64,000 bases of DNA from assembly GCF_022344005.1 (NCBI RefSeq), contig NZ_CP092190.1, positions 1,806,001-1,870,000 on the forward strand, read 5' to 3'. The stretch is from Deinococcus sp. KNUC1210 (GTDB lineage: Bacteria > Deinococcota > Deinococci > Deinococcales > Deinococcaceae). Below the pieces are notes generated by a model. It saw only the letters and a program-made list of their open reading frames with translations. It was not told the origin of the DNA and made no database searches. Within the stretch, counting starts at the first letter, position 1. Every line of letters begins with the position of its first letter. This document shows, piece by piece, positions 40,984 through 51,957 of the stretch. The position numbers and the translations under genes are program-made.

Positions 40984-41654
40984 TGCTCGAACCCCGTCTG
41001 GAAGCGGCGATTCATCTGATCCGCAGCGAAGTGCATGCCGATATCGGTTCCGATCATGCAGAGCTGCCGATTGCGCTGCTGACCTCGGGACGGGCGGCCC
41101 GTGTGGTGGTGGTCGAAAAGACGCCGCCCCCGCTGGCAGTGGCGCGGCAGGCTATCGGGCGTGCCGGTCTGCTGGCACGAGCAGAGCTGCGGCTGGGTGA
41201 CGGCTTTGCACCTATCGCACCCGGCGAGATTCACAGTGCCAGCATCACCGGCATGGGCCAGCGCACCATGCTGGGCATTCTGGACCGCGCCGCCGAGCGC
41301 CTGCCCGCTGCCCTGATCCTTCAGCCCAACGACGGGGCCGAACTGCTGCGCCAGTGGGCCGGGCGGCAGGGCTGGTGGCTGACTGCCGAGGCACTGACGC
41401 CCGGCTTCTGGCGCTATCCGGTGCTGCGGCTCGACCGGCACGCTGGCCCTGATCCTGCCTACGACGGTGTTCCGATCCGGGTTGCTGAGCGCTTCGGCCC
41501 CCACCTGCTGCGGATGGCACACCCGCTGCTCTCGACCGAACTGGCAGCACAGCAGGCCAGACTGGAGCCGCTGGAGCGCTTCGGGCGTCCGGAGGTGCTG
41601 ACCGAACTGCACACGCTGAGAGCTGCGCTTGTCTGGCTGGCAGCACAGCCGTGA
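40983..41654 (+). CDS. trmK: tRNA (adenine-22-N1)-methyltransferase-like TrmK
   Basis: This class I SAM methyltransferase of 223 residues matches the TrmK group, which methylates A22 of certain tRNAs. HADIGSDHAELPIALL is the SAM-binding motif I. VVVEKTPPPLAVAR is motif II. ASITGMGQRTMLGIL matches the TrmK GMGG-type catalytic loop. LILQPNDGAELLRQW is the following strand. Start and stop overlap with the yqhA-like gene upstream supports an operon. A promoter-terminator module points at its 3' end from the other strand. Confidence 0.8.
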   Translation: MLEPRLEAAIHLIRSEVHADIGSDHAELPIALLTSGRAARVVVVEKTPPPLAVARQAIGRAGLLARAELRLGDGFAPIAPGEIHSASITGMGQRTMLGILDRAAERLPAALILQPNDGAELLRQWAGRQGWWLTAEALTPGFWRYPVLRLDRHAGPDPAYDGVPIRVAERFGPHLLRMAHPLLSTELAAQQARLEPLERFGRPEVLTELHTLRAALVWLAAQP

Positions 41655-41661
41655 AGGCAAC

Positions 41662-41724
41662 AAAAAAGCGCCCTCTTGGGACGCTGATAACCTCAAAATA
41701 GCGCGGTATGCACGCCATGTCAAC
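41662..41724 (-). promoter_or_regulatory. Promoter-terminator module, copy B
   Basis: On the minus strand TTGACA (41719-41724), 17 bases and TATTTT (41696-41701) are followed by the stem AGCGTCC-CAAGA-GGGCGCT and six T residues, ending at about 41663. It shares CGTGCATACCGCGCTATT, TATCAGCGTCC and GGGCGCTTTTTTGTTGCC with copy A before dnaA. No gene lies downstream on this strand before trmK, which is antisense to it. The module therefore looks self-contained, encoding a transcript of about 30 bases. Confidence 0.6.
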
Positions 41725-41856
41725 TGTATTCGGTCTCTTCGCGAAAGGGCCGGGAAGGCAGCGTCAGGGGATTCGCCTGCGGTCTCCGGTCGCCTTCTGC
41801 GGCAGCGGCCAGGAGTTCCAGGTTCAGAAAACGGAACGAGCACGCCAGGAACACCC

Positions 41857-42294
41857 TCAGTTGCGGGGCGGAAAGCGCACGAAGCTCAGCCAGTAGGTTT
41901 CGAAGGCCTTGATCGCCTGATAGAAGTTGTCGAAGCCCACCGGTTTGACGATGTAGCTGCTGGCGTGCCCCTGATACGACTTCAGGATGTCCTCGTCGGC
42001 CTGGGAGGTGGTGAGAATGACCACCGGAATGTGGCGCAGATCGGGGTCGGCTTTGACCTCGTTCAGCACTTCCAGTCCACTCTTACGCGGCATGTTGATA
42101 TCGAGCAGGATCACGTCGGGGCGGGCGGCGTGCTCGAAAGGAGGCTGACGGCGCAGAAACGACAGGGCTTCCACGCCGTCTCGGGTCACGTGCAGATTGT
42201 TGGCGATTCGGGCGTCTTCGAATGCTTCCTGGGTCAGTAGGATGTCCGGCTCGCTGTCCTCGACCAGCAGAATCTCGATGGGTGTATAGGGCAT
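41857..42294 (-). CDS. Single-domain response regulator (Rcp1-like)
   Basis: This 145-residue CheY-like receiver has no output domain. The acidic pocket is at EDSEPD (residues 12-17), the phospho-Asp at 65 (ILLDINMP), the switch Thr in VVILTTS and the Lys in SYIVKPVGF. The insert PPFEHAARPD and the final FETYWLSFV are typical of the Rcp1 group partnered with phytochrome-type histidine kinases. No kinase lies next to it. The ATG has TAGGAGTT upstream. Copy B of the promoter-terminator module lies after its stop. Confidence 0.87.
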   Translation of the reverse strand: MPYTPIEILLVEDSEPDILLTQEAFEDARIANNLHVTRDGVEALSFLRRQPPFEHAARPDVILLDINMPRKSGLEVLNEVKADPDLRHIPVVILTTSQADEDILKSYQGHASSYIVKPVGFDNFYQAIKAFETYWLSFVRFPPRN

Positions 42295-42675
42295 GGGCCA
42301 ACTCCTACGCCCGCTGGCTGTCAGCGGGTTGACTCGCGGTGGATAAAGACAGGGAGGAGGTCGCGGTATGGACAGTTTAGCTGGAAGAGCGCTGCTCTGT
42401 CGCCGTTTTTTTCGCGTTCGGGTCTGCGCCCGTCAGGTTCTGTGGGGCAGCGAGGTCGCGGCGGTCAACGCTGATTCAGGGCCGTGCCGATGCCGCTGCT
42501 CTACGACCTGACGTCAGGCCGAAAGAGCCAAAAGATCAGCCGCCGAACTCGCCACAGGAGACTCGGCGTGATCTTTCGGCGACTGTGCCTGCTATGAGGG
42601 CCTGCTGGCAGGCTTCAGGATGCACGGCGACACGATGCTGACGAGGAAGGCGGGGCTTTTCCGCTCTTCCTGACT
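42295..42675. other. Non-coding gap with one strong hairpin
   Basis: No gene is supported in this 381-base stretch between two response regulator genes. It holds a hairpin near 42530-42575 with arms AAAGATCA-CGCCGA and TCGGCG-TGATCTTT (a two-base bulge). It also contains the string CATACCGCG (minus strand, near 42365), which matches the core of the two promoter modules. Confidence 0.4.
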
Positions 42676-43341
42676 TCAGCTCCGCAGGGCGTAGCCCACG
42701 CCGCGCACGGTTCGCAGCAGGCCGTAGCCTTCCATATCGCGCAGCTTGGCACGCAGGTTGGCCATGTGAACATCGACCACGTTGCTGCCTTCCGGGAGGC
42801 GACCCTGCCAGATCTCCTGGCCGATCTCCTGACGTGAGTACACCCGGCCCGGCTGGCGCATCAGCAGGGCCAGAATCTCGAATTCCTTGGGCGACAGGCG
42901 CAGTTCATCTTCCTTGTACCGCGCCAGCCGCTTCTGCGGATCGAGTTCCAGGTCGCCCAGGATCAGGGCTTCGCTGCCCCGCTGGCGCAACTGCACCTTC
43001 ACGCGGGCCAGCAGTTCCTCGGGATGAAACGGCTTGATGATGTAGTCGTCGGCTCCCAGTCCCAGCAGGCGCACCTTTTCCTCGACGGTGTCGCGGGCGG
43101 TCAGGACGATGATCGGCACACTGCTGTTTTTACGCAGCCGCTGCACCACGTCTCCGCCGTCGAAATCGGGCAGGCCCAGGTCGAGCAGGATCAGTTCGGG
43201 ATGTTCCTCGCGGGCCTTGATCAGGCCGGTCATGGCGGCGTCGGCGTGGTGAACCTCGAAGCCGGCATCCTCCAGATCCATCCGGAGCACGTTGGCGATA
43301 TCGAGATCGTCTTCCACCACAAGAATGCGTTGCTTGGTCAC
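42676..43341 (-). CDS. drRRA: OmpR/PhoB-type response regulator (DrRRA-like)
   Basis: This 221-residue two-component regulator has receiver residues Asp10/Asp11 and phospho-Asp54 (LLDLGLP), a switch Thr in IIVLTARD and Lys in DDYIIKPFHP. The winged-helix DNA-binding output domain is at 125-221 (LRLSPKEFEILALLMRQPGRVYSRQEI and VDVHMANLRAKL). Its place, divergent from RNase J, is the one I recall for DrRRA (DR2418/DR2417) of D. radiodurans, a regulator needed for radiation resistance, so the symbol rests on this synteny and the fold. The GTG start is six bases from a TAAGAT box (leaderless). Confidence 0.85.
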   Translation of the reverse strand: MTKQRILVVEDDLDIANVLRMDLEDAGFEVHHADAAMTGLIKAREEHPELILLDLGLPDFDGGDVVQRLRKNSSVPIIVLTARDTVEEKVRLLGLGADDYIIKPFHPEELLARVKVQLRQRGSEALILGDLELDPQKRLARYKEDELRLSPKEFEILALLMRQPGRVYSRQEIGQEIWQGRLPEGSNVVDVHMANLRAKLRDMEGYGLLRTVRGVGYALRS

Positions 43342-43347
43342 ATCTTT

Positions 43348-43373
43348 ATCTTAGCGCGTCTGTTTGAAACAGA
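43348..43373 (-). promoter_or_regulatory. drRRA promoter with palindromic operator
   Basis: TAAGAT (43348-43353) ends six bases before the GTG of the regulator gene. Directly upstream, TCTGTTT-G-AAACAGA (43359-43373) is a perfect 15-base palindrome covering the -35 zone. It looks like an operator, possibly for self-control. Confidence 0.5.
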
Positions 43374-43612
43374 TTCATGTTGCTCATGTCTGTGTTGTCT
43401 GTGGCTGCGACCTGTTGTTGCAGCGGCCCGACCATGAGAAAGATGCATGTGAAACAAAAGCCTCATGGGCAATGCTGGGTGCGTGCTACTCTGACTTGAC
43501 TGCGTTCTTCCAGCCTGAAGACTTCGGCTCGAAGACGCCACAACAAAAGGGCCGTGATGTACGGCTTTTATTGCACTGGGCCGCACGATTACGCGGCGGG
43601 GAGAAGGTGAAG

Positions 43613-45296
<1,684 letters not shown>

Positions 45297-45326
45297 GGTC
45301 GAGCTGAAAAGAGAAGTCTGAAGAGG

Positions 45327-45363
45327 AGAAGGGCCGAGTCGAATTCAACGACTCGGCCCTTCT
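45327..45363. terminator. Bidirectional terminator rnj / bkd operon
   Basis: A 15-base perfect stem (GGGCCGAGTCG and CGACTCGGCCC core) with an AATTCAA loop lies between convergent genes. Flanking A- and T-rich ends suit both directions. Confidence 0.75.
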
Positions 45364-45389
45364 TGCTGTGCTCCGCAGAGCGTCTCAGC

Positions 45390-46813
45390 TCAGATCGAGA
45401 CCATCAGGCGTTCCGGGTTTTCCAGCAGCCGGATGATTTCTTTGCAGAAGCGGGCGGCTTCGGCCCCGTCGACCAGCCTGTGATCGAAACTGAGGGACAG
45501 ATACATCATGTCGGCGGCGACGATCTGACCGTCCGACGTCACGATGGGCCGCTTGACGATGCTGTGTACGCCGAGAATGGCCGCGTCGGGAACGTTGATG
45601 ATCGGGAAGCTGAAGAGTGCACCCACGCTGCCGATATTGGTGATGCTGAAGCTGCTGCCGGTCAGTTCGTCGGGGGTGAGCTTGTTCAGACGGGCGCGGT
45701 CGGCGAGCAGATTGACCTGCTGTCCCAGTTCCAGCAGCGTTCGGCGGTCGGCGTCACGGATGACCGGGACCGTCAGGCCTACGTCGGTGGTGACAGCCAT
45801 GCCCAGGTGGTAGTAGTCCTTCTGCACGATCTCGCCGCTGCTTTCATCGAGCGAGGTGTTCAGGCTGGGGTATTTCTTCAGCGCTGCCACGACCGCCTTG
45901 AAGATGAACGGCAGATAGCTGAGCTTCTGGCCCTCGCCCGCCAGTTCGGCGTTCAGACGGGCCCGCAGTTCCACCAGCCGCGTCAGGTTGGCCTCGTCCA
46001 CGGTCAGGGTCCGCACGGTGTACAGGTGACTGGCCTGCATCTGGGTGCTGATGGCCCGCCGCATGCCGCGCAGGGGAACACGGCGTTCCAGGTGCTCGTA
46101 CCCTTTGGGCGTGCGGTACGTGACCGGGGGAACACCCAGCCCACCCGAGCTGGCCCGCGCCGCACCGTTCGCCCCGCTTCCAGCACCCTGCGCCGCTTTC
46201 TGCGCGTGCTGATGAACGTCGAGCGGCTTGATCCGTCCATTGGTGCCGCTGCCACTCACCTGCGTCAGATCGACGCCCAGTTCCCGTGCGAGTTGTCGCG
46301 CCGCCGGAACTGCCAGCACCCGCCGCAGTGCGCTGCTGTCGCTCTGCGCTCCTCCCTGCTCTCCCTGCGGTGGCCTGCTCTGCGTGGCCGCCCCCTCAGG
46401 CCCGACACCTGCACGGGTTCATCGCTGACGAACGCTTTGAACAGGCTGGTGTCCTGCTCGTCCTGCACAGCGACGGGCGGTGCTGGAAGCGTGGCGACAG
46501 CGCTGGTGGCCTCTCCCCTCCCCTGCTGCGTACTCGGTACAGGCCCGGTGGCCGGGGCGTTGGCGGCTCCCTTGACCGCGTCAGAGATCAGGGCGATCGG
46601 CGCGTGAACGGCGACCACCCCGCCCTCTGCCACCAGATGTTTTTCGAGCGTGCCCGCGTAGGGGCTGGGCAACTCCACCGTGACCTTGTCGGTCATCACC
46701 TCGCAGATCGGTTGCTCCAGCGCGACCGTTTCGCCCTCCTGCACCAACCATTTCAGAATTTCGCCCTCGACCACGCTCTCGGCGAGTTCGGGCAGCACGA
46801 TTTGCCTTGACAT
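45390..46813 (-). CDS. 2-oxoacid dehydrogenase E2 acyltransferase (frame disrupted)
   Basis: This dihydrolipoyl acyltransferase is the core of a branched-chain 2-oxoacid dehydrogenase complex. The lipoyl domain carries Lys43 in EVMTDKVTVELPSP. A Pro/Ala-rich linker, a peripheral-subunit-binding domain (VPAARQLARELGVDLTQVSGSGTNGRI) and the acyltransferase domain (SLSFDHRLVDGAEAARF with the catalytic His) follow. The C5 run 46391-46395 in the linker lacks one base. Restoring it gives 474 residues. It is the last gene of the E1-alpha, E1-beta, membrane protein, E2 operon. No E3 gene is nearby. Confidence 0.88.
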
Positions 46814-46849
46814 GAATGACTCCCGTTGGATAAAGCTCGTGAATTCAGT

Positions 46850-47080
46850 TCAGCGGTGCAGCACAAAGATACGGACCAGGCCATACAGCAGCAGAACTGC
46901 GCCCAGTGCCTGAATCCAGCGCTCACCGCGCCCGTACACCACGGTGGAAATGCCCAGCGCCGCGAAGACTGCACCGACCAGCACGCTGTTCCAGGGTGCG
47001 TCCAGGCGGCCTGCCAGCGCGTAAAGTCCGAAGCCGATCATCAGGCCAACCATGCCCAGGACCTGTCGTGAAAGATTCAT
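46850..47080 (-). CDS. Small membrane protein within the bkd operon
   Basis: This 76-residue protein has two or three hydrophobic helices (about 8-24, 33-49 and 56-72) and a basic end. It has no recognised family. It lies between the E1-beta and E2 genes on the same strand, so it is probably co-transcribed with them. Hydrophobic pattern and codon choice support a real gene. Confidence 0.6.
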   Translation of the reverse strand: MNLSRQVLGMVGLMIGFGLYALAGRLDAPWNSVLVGAVFAALGISTVVYGRGERWIQALGAVLLLYGLVRIFVLHR

Positions 47081-47255
47081 GCGCCTACCCTAAAGCATTT
47101 GATAAAAGAGGGCCGGGTCAGCAGGCCACCTCTGGTCGGAGCCAAGCGCGTGAACTGTGCGGTATGGCCCCGCTTAGGACGGCGGCGCTCCTGCTGTCGT
47201 GAGGCCGAATTCTGGAGAACGGCCCCGACCCTGAGCGGCCCGCCAGAATCCTGCA

Positions 47256-48290
47256 TCAGTAGGTGAGGGCCTTGACCGCCGCCCGGACGATGCGCGTCGG
47301 TCCCGGCAGATAGATGCGGTCCTGAACATAGGGATACGGCGTGTCGAAGCCCGCGACCTGGATGACCGGGGCCAGCAGGCTGTCGAACACTTCCTCCTGA
47401 AGGACCGAAGCCACCTCGCCCATGAAATTGCCGATGCGCGGTGCCTCGCTGATCAGGACAGCACGTCCGGTTCTGGCAACCGAGGTCAGTACCGTGTCAC
47501 GGTCCCAGGGCACCAGACTGCGAAGATCGATTACCTCGGCGCTCACGCCCTCGCCTGCCAGCGCTTCGGCGGCCTTCAGCACGTCGGGCATCACGCCGCC
47601 GTACCCGATCAGCGAGATGTCGCTTCCCTCCTGCCGGATGGCCGCCTTTCCCAGCTCGACGACGTAATCCTCGGTTGGAACTTCACCTTTGGCAGCCCGG
47701 TACAGACGTTTCGGTTCGAAGAACATCACCGGATCGTCGCCGCGTGAGGCGGCCCGCAGCAGGCCTGCTGCGTCGTAGGGCGTGCTGGGCATGACGACCT
47801 TCAGGCCAGGGGTATGACAGTAATACGCCTCCGGGCTCTGGCTGTGGTGGTGTCCGCCCTTCACGCCGCCGCCCGAAGGTGTCCGAATGACCAGTGGACA
47901 GGTAAATTGCCCCCCGGAGCGGTACCGCAGCTTGGCCGCCTGACTGGCGAGCTGATCGAAACCCGGCCCGATGTAATCTGCGAACTGAATTTCGGCGATG
48001 GGGCGCAGGCCGCGCACTGCCATCCCCACGGCTGCGCCCACGATGGCAGCTTCCGACAGCGGCGTATCGAAGACCCGCTTGCTGCCGAACTCGGCCTGTA
48101 GGCCTGCCGTCGCCAGAAAGACGCCGCCGCGTGCGCCCACGTCTTCCCCGAAGATCACCACGCGTTCGTCGCGGGCGAGTTCGCCGCGAAGCGCCTCGGT
48201 GACAGCCTGAATCAGCGTCATGGTCACGCCTGTGCGGTCAGTGGTGCTCGACGGCTGCTGCTGAATGCCCGGTTCCTGGGTGGCGGTCAC
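47256..48290 (-). CDS. 2-oxoisovalerate dehydrogenase E1 beta subunit
   Basis: This is the thiamine-diphosphate enzyme beta subunit, 344 residues. [35 protein letters not shown] is the classic opening. [28 protein letters not shown] and [33 protein letters not shown] are cofactor and interface regions. [19 protein letters not shown] opens the C-terminal transketolase-like domain. It pairs with the alpha subunit, with ATGA overlap. The His-rich segment is typical of branched-chain types rather than pyruvate dehydrogenase. Confidence 0.9.
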   Translation of the reverse strand: MTATQEPGIQQQPSSTTDRTGVTMTLIQAVTEALRGELARDERVVIFGEDVGARGGVFLATAGLQAEFGSKRVFDTPLSEAAIVGAAVGMAVRGLRPIAEIQFADYIGPGFDQLASQAAKLRYRSGGQFTCPLVIRTPSGGGVKGGHHHSQSPEAYYCHTPGLKVVMPSTPYDAAGLLRAASRGDDPVMFFEPKRLYRAAKGEVPTEDYVVELGKAAIRQEGSDISLIGYGGVMPDVLKAAEALAGEGVSAEVIDLRSLVPWDRDTVLTSVARTGRAVLISEAPRIGNFMGEVASVLQEEVFDSLLAPVIQVAGFDTPYPYVQDRIYLPGPTRIVRAAVKALTY

Positions 48291-49405
48291 CTCGTTCCCT
48301 CCTGCCCCGCGAGCTGTTCGGCCCGCAGATGATCGTATTGCCAGCGCAGATGAACCGGAAGGTCGCCGTACACGTCCTCGAACATGATGCGCCAGTCGGG
48401 CTGCCCGCTCTCCTCGGCTTTCTGAACGGCCGAATCGATCAGGCTGTGAATGCGTGTGACCTCGGCGGCGCGTTCCTCCGCTCCGATCTCCAGCCCCTGA
48501 CTCGCCATGAAGCGTTCCAGCCGCACGATCGGATCTCGGCCCGTCCAGCTTTTCACCTCGTCGCGGCTGCGGTAGGTCTTCTCGGCGTCGGCGTCGGCGT
48601 TGCTGTGCGATCCGACTCTATAGGTCAGGCATTCCAGCAGCACCGGGCCGCCGCCTGCCCGCATCTGGTCGGTCAGGGTCGAGACTGCCTCCTGTACCGC
48701 CAGTACGTCGTTTCCGTCCACGTAATAGCCGGGAATGCCGTAGGCCCGCGCCTTGATGTGAATGCTCTCGCTGCGGGTCTGATGGTGCACCGCCGTACTG
48801 ATGGCCCACTGATTGTTCTCGCAGATGAACAGGCAGGGCGCGTCGTTGACGGCGGCCATGTTTACGCCCGCGTGCCAGTCGCCCTCGCTGGTGGCCCCGT
48901 CTCCGAAAGTGCAGATGGTCACCTCGTCGGTGCCGAGATATCGCTGCGCCATCGCCATGCCCGCAGCGGGCGGCACCTGATTGGCAATGCTGGAACTGCT
49001 GCTGACAAATCTGCGGCTGCGTGAGCCGGGATGATGTGGCATCTGACGGCCCCGGTTAGGATCGGTGTTGGCTCCCAGCATCTGGGCCACCAGTTCCTCG
49101 ATAGGCACGCCAATGCCCAGCGCGATACCGTGGTCGCGGTAGTAGCCCCAGATCCAGTCGTGGCCTGCCCGGATGCCGCGTGCGATGCCGATCTGGGTGG
49201 CTTCCATGCCGCTGGCCTGGGCATAGAAGGTGGTGCGCCCCTGCCTCAGCAGCGTGATGAGTTTGCGGTCGAACTCGCGCACAGTCGTCATGTCCTGCCA
49301 CAGTTCGCGCAGCTGAGCAGGTGACCGGGTGACGCTGGCCCCTGACATGAGCGTGCCGTCTTCCGCCAGCAGGCGGTAGGGTTCGGCAGGAAAAGCTTCG
49401 AGCAT
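48287..49405 (-). CDS. 2-oxoisovalerate dehydrogenase E1 alpha subunit
   Basis: This 372-residue subunit holds the thiamine-diphosphate-binding motif [61 protein letters not shown] contains the phosphorylation-loop-like region typical of branched-chain E1 alpha. [27 protein letters not shown] lies near the active site. The ATG is preceded by AGGGGGAATT, a good ribosome site. It is the first gene of the operon, which is likely to degrade Val/Leu/Ile-derived oxoacids and supply branched fatty-acid primers. Confidence 0.9.
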   Translation of the reverse strand: MLEAFPAEPYRLLAEDGTLMSGASVTRSPAQLRELWQDMTTVREFDRKLITLLRQGRTTFYAQASGMEATQIGIARGIRAGHDWIWGYYRDHGIALGIGVPIEELVAQMLGANTDPNRGRQMPHHPGSRSRRFVSSSSSIANQVPPAAGMAMAQRYLGTDEVTICTFGDGATSEGDWHAGVNMAAVNDAPCLFICENNQWAISTAVHHQTRSESIHIKARAYGIPGYYVDGNDVLAVQEAVSTLTDQMRAGGGPVLLECLTYRVGSHSNADADAEKTYRSRDEVKSWTGRDPIVRLERFMASQGLEIGAEERAAEVTRIHSLIDSAVQKAEESGQPDWRIMFEDVYGDLPVHLRWQYDHLRAEQLAGQEGTR

Positions 49406-49685
49406 AATTCCCCCTGAATCGGTCCAGTTCCCCGGAATCGGTACGGATGTGATGCAGTCTTGCTGACACCGGCATTCTACCGTGCTGCCCGAGTGAGAAA
49501 GGAGGCGGCACGCTTTAAAAATCCCGTTTATGCCGCTCTTTGCTTCATAAATCTCTGAAATCCGCCGCCGTGTCCGGATATTGGCACCGCCGGGAACTCT
49601 GACAGGCCTTCTCTTTCATCAGGCCCCCCTGCGGTATCCCCTCCTGCGAAACATTGCCCTGGAACAGATGCTCTAAACTCTCCAG
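49406..49685. other. Divergent promoter region between bkd and mnmG
   Basis: No gene is seen in this 280-base stretch. TAAACT (49674-49679) six bases before mnmG is its probable leaderless -10 box. TAGAAT on the minus strand near 49480 could serve the bkd operon. An inverted pair TTTATG (49527-49532) and CATAAA (49546-49551) has unknown meaning. Confidence 0.45.
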
Positions 49686-51482
49686 ATGACTTCCTTCGGT
49701 AAACCCTGGCCAGTCCTGGTGATCGGCGGCGGCCATGCGGGCATCGAGGCCGCCTGGGCTGCTGCGCGGTTCGGGCCGGTGGCCCTGCTGGTCGGTAACC
49801 CGGCCACCATCGGGCGAATGCCCTGTAATCCTGCGGTGGGTGGCCCCGGCAAAAGCCAGCTGGTCGCTGAGGTCACGGCGCTGGGCGGGCTGATGGGCCG
49901 ACTGGCCGACGAAACAGCCATTCATACCCGCATGCTCAATGTGAGCAAGGGGCCAGCTGTGCAGTCGCTGCGTGTGCAGAGCGAGCGCGACGGCTACGCG
50001 GCCAGAGCGCAGGACTACGTGCTGAATCACCCGGCTATTCACGTCATCCGCGCTGAGGCTGCCGATCTGGAGCCGGACGGCGACGGCTGGCAGGTGGTGG
50101 CGACCGACGGGCGGCGCTTCCGTACCCTCAGCGTCGTGATCGCGGCGGGAACGTTTCTGCGCGCTCAGACTTGGTACGGGCGGCACTCTCGTCCAGAGGG
50201 TCGTCAGGGAGAGCCGCCGTCGCGTTTTCTATCGAATCCGCTGTCGCGGGCAGGGCACGTGCTCAAGCGGTACAAGACCGGGACGCCGCCGCGTGTGCGA
50301 GCCGATTCGGTCGATTTTGAGGCCCTGAAGGAATTTCCCGCCGACGCTGAGCCGCGCAGCTTCAGCGGCACTGCCGGGCCGCGTGCGACCTCCTCCCCCA
50401 CCTGGCAGACCGCCACCACGCCCGAGACGCACCGACTGATTCAGGAGAATCTGGATCAGTCTCCGATGTTCGCGGGCGATATCGAGGGCCTGGGGCCGCG
50501 CTACTGCCCCAGCATCGAAGACAAGGTGGTGCGCTTCGCCCATCACGACCGCCACCTGCTGTTCGTGGAACCGGACGGTGTTCAGACCAGCGAGGTGTAC
50601 CTGCAGGGCTTTTCCAGCAGCCTGCCCCCGGTCCTTCAGGATCAGCTGGTTCGTACCCTGCCGGGCTTCGGGCGCTCGGTGATCCAGCGCTATGCCTATG
50701 CCGTCGAATACGACGTGGTGGACAGTACCGAGCTGACGCTCTGCCTGGAATCTCGCCTGTTGCCGGGAGTATTTACAGCGGGGCAGATCAACGGCACCTC
50801 CGGCTACGAGGAGGCAGCAGCCCAGGGGCTGATCGCGGGCATGTCGGCGGCGCGGCGGGCCCAGGGACTGGAACCGGAAATTGTTTCACGTGAAATGGGC
50901 TATATCGGCGTGATGCTCGATGATCTGGTATTCAAAGGCAGCGACGAGCCGTACCGCATGATGACGAGCCGCGTGGAACACCGCCTGCTGTCGCGCCAGG
51001 ACAATGCTGACCAGCGTTTCACGGCGTTCGGCTGGCGGGCAGGCCTGCTCGACGAGTCGGTCTTGAGCACCGTGGAGCAGAAGTACGCCCGTATCGACGC
51101 CGCGAAAGCTGACCTCGCAGCGCAGCGGCAGGCTGGGGTGACCGCAGAAACCTGGCTGCGTCGTCCGGAAATCTCTCTGACCGATCTGTCCCCTCTGGGC
51201 TTTAGCGTTCCGACGCTGCACCGCGACGAACTGGAATCACTGGAACTTCAGGTGAAGTATGCGGGCTATATCGCACGGGCCGAGCGTCAGCAGGCCAGCG
51301 AGCACCGGGCGCGGGATATCAGTCTGGCGGGCGTGGACTACAACGCGGTGTCGTCGCTGTCAGCAGAAGCCCGCGAGAAGCTGAAGCGGGCAGCTCCGGC
51401 GACGCTGGCTCAGGCCAGCCGGGTGCCGGGTGTGCGGCACGCCGATGTCAGCAATCTGCTGATTCATCTGCGGCACGCCTGA
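49686..51482 (+). CDS. mnmG: tRNA uridine 5-carboxymethylaminomethyl modification enzyme MnmG
   Basis: MnmG, with MnmE, modifies wobble U34 of some tRNAs. The 598-residue protein opens with the FAD-binding motif [46 protein letters not shown] and [17 protein letters not shown] are family signatures. The C-terminal helical domain ([15 protein letters not shown]) is complete. It leads the mnmG-rsmG-parA-parB block common near bacterial origins. A parS-like site lies inside its 3' half at 50882-50897. Confidence 0.95.
   Translation: MTSFGKPWPVLVIGGGHAGIEAAWAAARFGPVALLVGNPATIGRMPCNPAVGGPGKSQLVAEVTALGGLMGRLADETAIHTRMLNVSKGPAVQSLRVQSERDGYAARAQDYVLNHPAIHVIRAEAADLEPDGDGWQVVATDGRRFRTLSVVIAAGTFLRAQTWYGRHSRPEGRQGEPPSRFLSNPLSRAGHVLKRYKTGTPPRVRADSVDFEALKEFPADAEPRSFSGTAGPRATSSPTWQTATTPETHRLIQENLDQSPMFAGDIEGLGPRYCPSIEDKVVRFAHHDRHLLFVEPDGVQTSEVYLQGFSSSLPPVLQDQLVRTLPGFGRSVIQRYAYAVEYDVVDSTELTLCLESRLLPGVFTAGQINGTSGYEEAAAQGLIAGMSAARRAQGLEPEIVSREMGYIGVMLDDLVFKGSDEPYRMMTSRVEHRLLSRQDNADQRFTAFGWRAGLLDESVLSTVEQKYARIDAAKADLAAQRQAGVTAETWLRRPEISLTDLSPLGFSVPTLHRDELESLELQVKYAGYIARAERQQASEHRARDISLAGVDYNAVSSLSAEAREKLKRAAPATLAQASRVPGVRHADVSNLLIHLRHA
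50882..50897. other. parS-like site inside mnmG
   Basis: TGTTTCACGTGAAATG matches the bacterial parS consensus TGTTTCACGTGAAACA at 14 of 16 positions and holds both half sites TTTCAC and GTGAAA. It should bind ParB. Confidence 0.75.
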
Positions 51483-51527
51483 GCAGTTCCCGTCTCTCCG
51501 TCAACCCGTGGCGATGAGGGCGTTGGC

Positions 51528-51610
51528 TGTTTCACGGGAAACTTGACGGTGAAACAGCGGGAGTGTGCTTGACGACAGGCGTGTTTCACGGGAAACTTGA
51601 CGGTGAAACA
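51528..51610. repeat. Tandem 29-base parS-like repeats
   Basis: Two identical 29-base units (51528-51556 and 51582-51610) are spaced 25 bases apart. Each begins TGTTTCACGGGAAAC and ends GTGAAACA, so TGTTTCAC and GTGAAACA form perfect inverted arms, with an internal TTTCAC/GGGAAA near-parS core. The second unit ends at the A of the start codon of the LAGLIDADG-like gene. The units are likely ParB-binding or translation-control hairpins. Confidence 0.75.
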
Positions 51611-51957
51611 TGACTGTCTCTTCTTCTGTTCCACATCTCAGCGCCTTCGATCAGGGCCTGCTGCTCGGCATCCTGATCGGTGAAGGCCATTTCGGCGGCG
51701 ACGGCAAGCAGCCCCAGGTGACGCTGCGAATGCATACCCGCCACCAGAAACTCTTCGCGACCCTGATGCGCCTGTTTCCGGCAGCCCGGCTGTATGGGCC
51801 CTATCAGCACGGCGGACGCTCGTACTATCAGTGGATGGCGCGGGGAGAACTGCTGCGCGAACAACTCGTGCCGCTGCTGGACGCCTTGCCGCTGGCCGAG
51901 ATCGATGAACACGCGGCGTCGCGCTATCAGGAGATGAAGACGAGGTACGGCCTGTGA
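51610..51957 (+). CDS. LAGLIDADG-like single-motif protein
   Basis: This 115-residue protein carries one LAGLIDADG-type helix, [16 protein letters not shown] (about residues 17-32), followed by a beta strand [15 protein letters not shown] and a second half with [15 protein letters not shown]. Such a fold is found in homing endonucleases and related DNA-binding proteins. Here it is not inside an intron or intein but free-standing between parS-like repeats and rsmG. It overlaps the rsmG start. A DNA-binding or regulatory role is inferred, and nuclease activity is unproven. A dimer would be needed for a full catalytic site. Confidence 0.65.
   Translation: MTVSSSVPHLSAFDQGLLLGILIGEGHFGGDGKQPQVTLRMHTRHQKLFATLMRLFPAARLYGPYQHGGRSYYQWMARGELLREQLVPLLDALPLAEIDEHAASRYQEMKTRYGL

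Noticed and set aside
42344..42352. Possible DnaA box GGTGGATAA upstream of the receiver gene
   Set aside because: It is a single site with one mismatch and no cluster around it.
49527..49551. TTTATG...CATAAA inverted pair as a radiation/desiccation response motif (RDRM)
   Set aside because: The 13-base gap does not fit the 17-base RDRM consensus, and neither neighbour is a typical member of that regulon.
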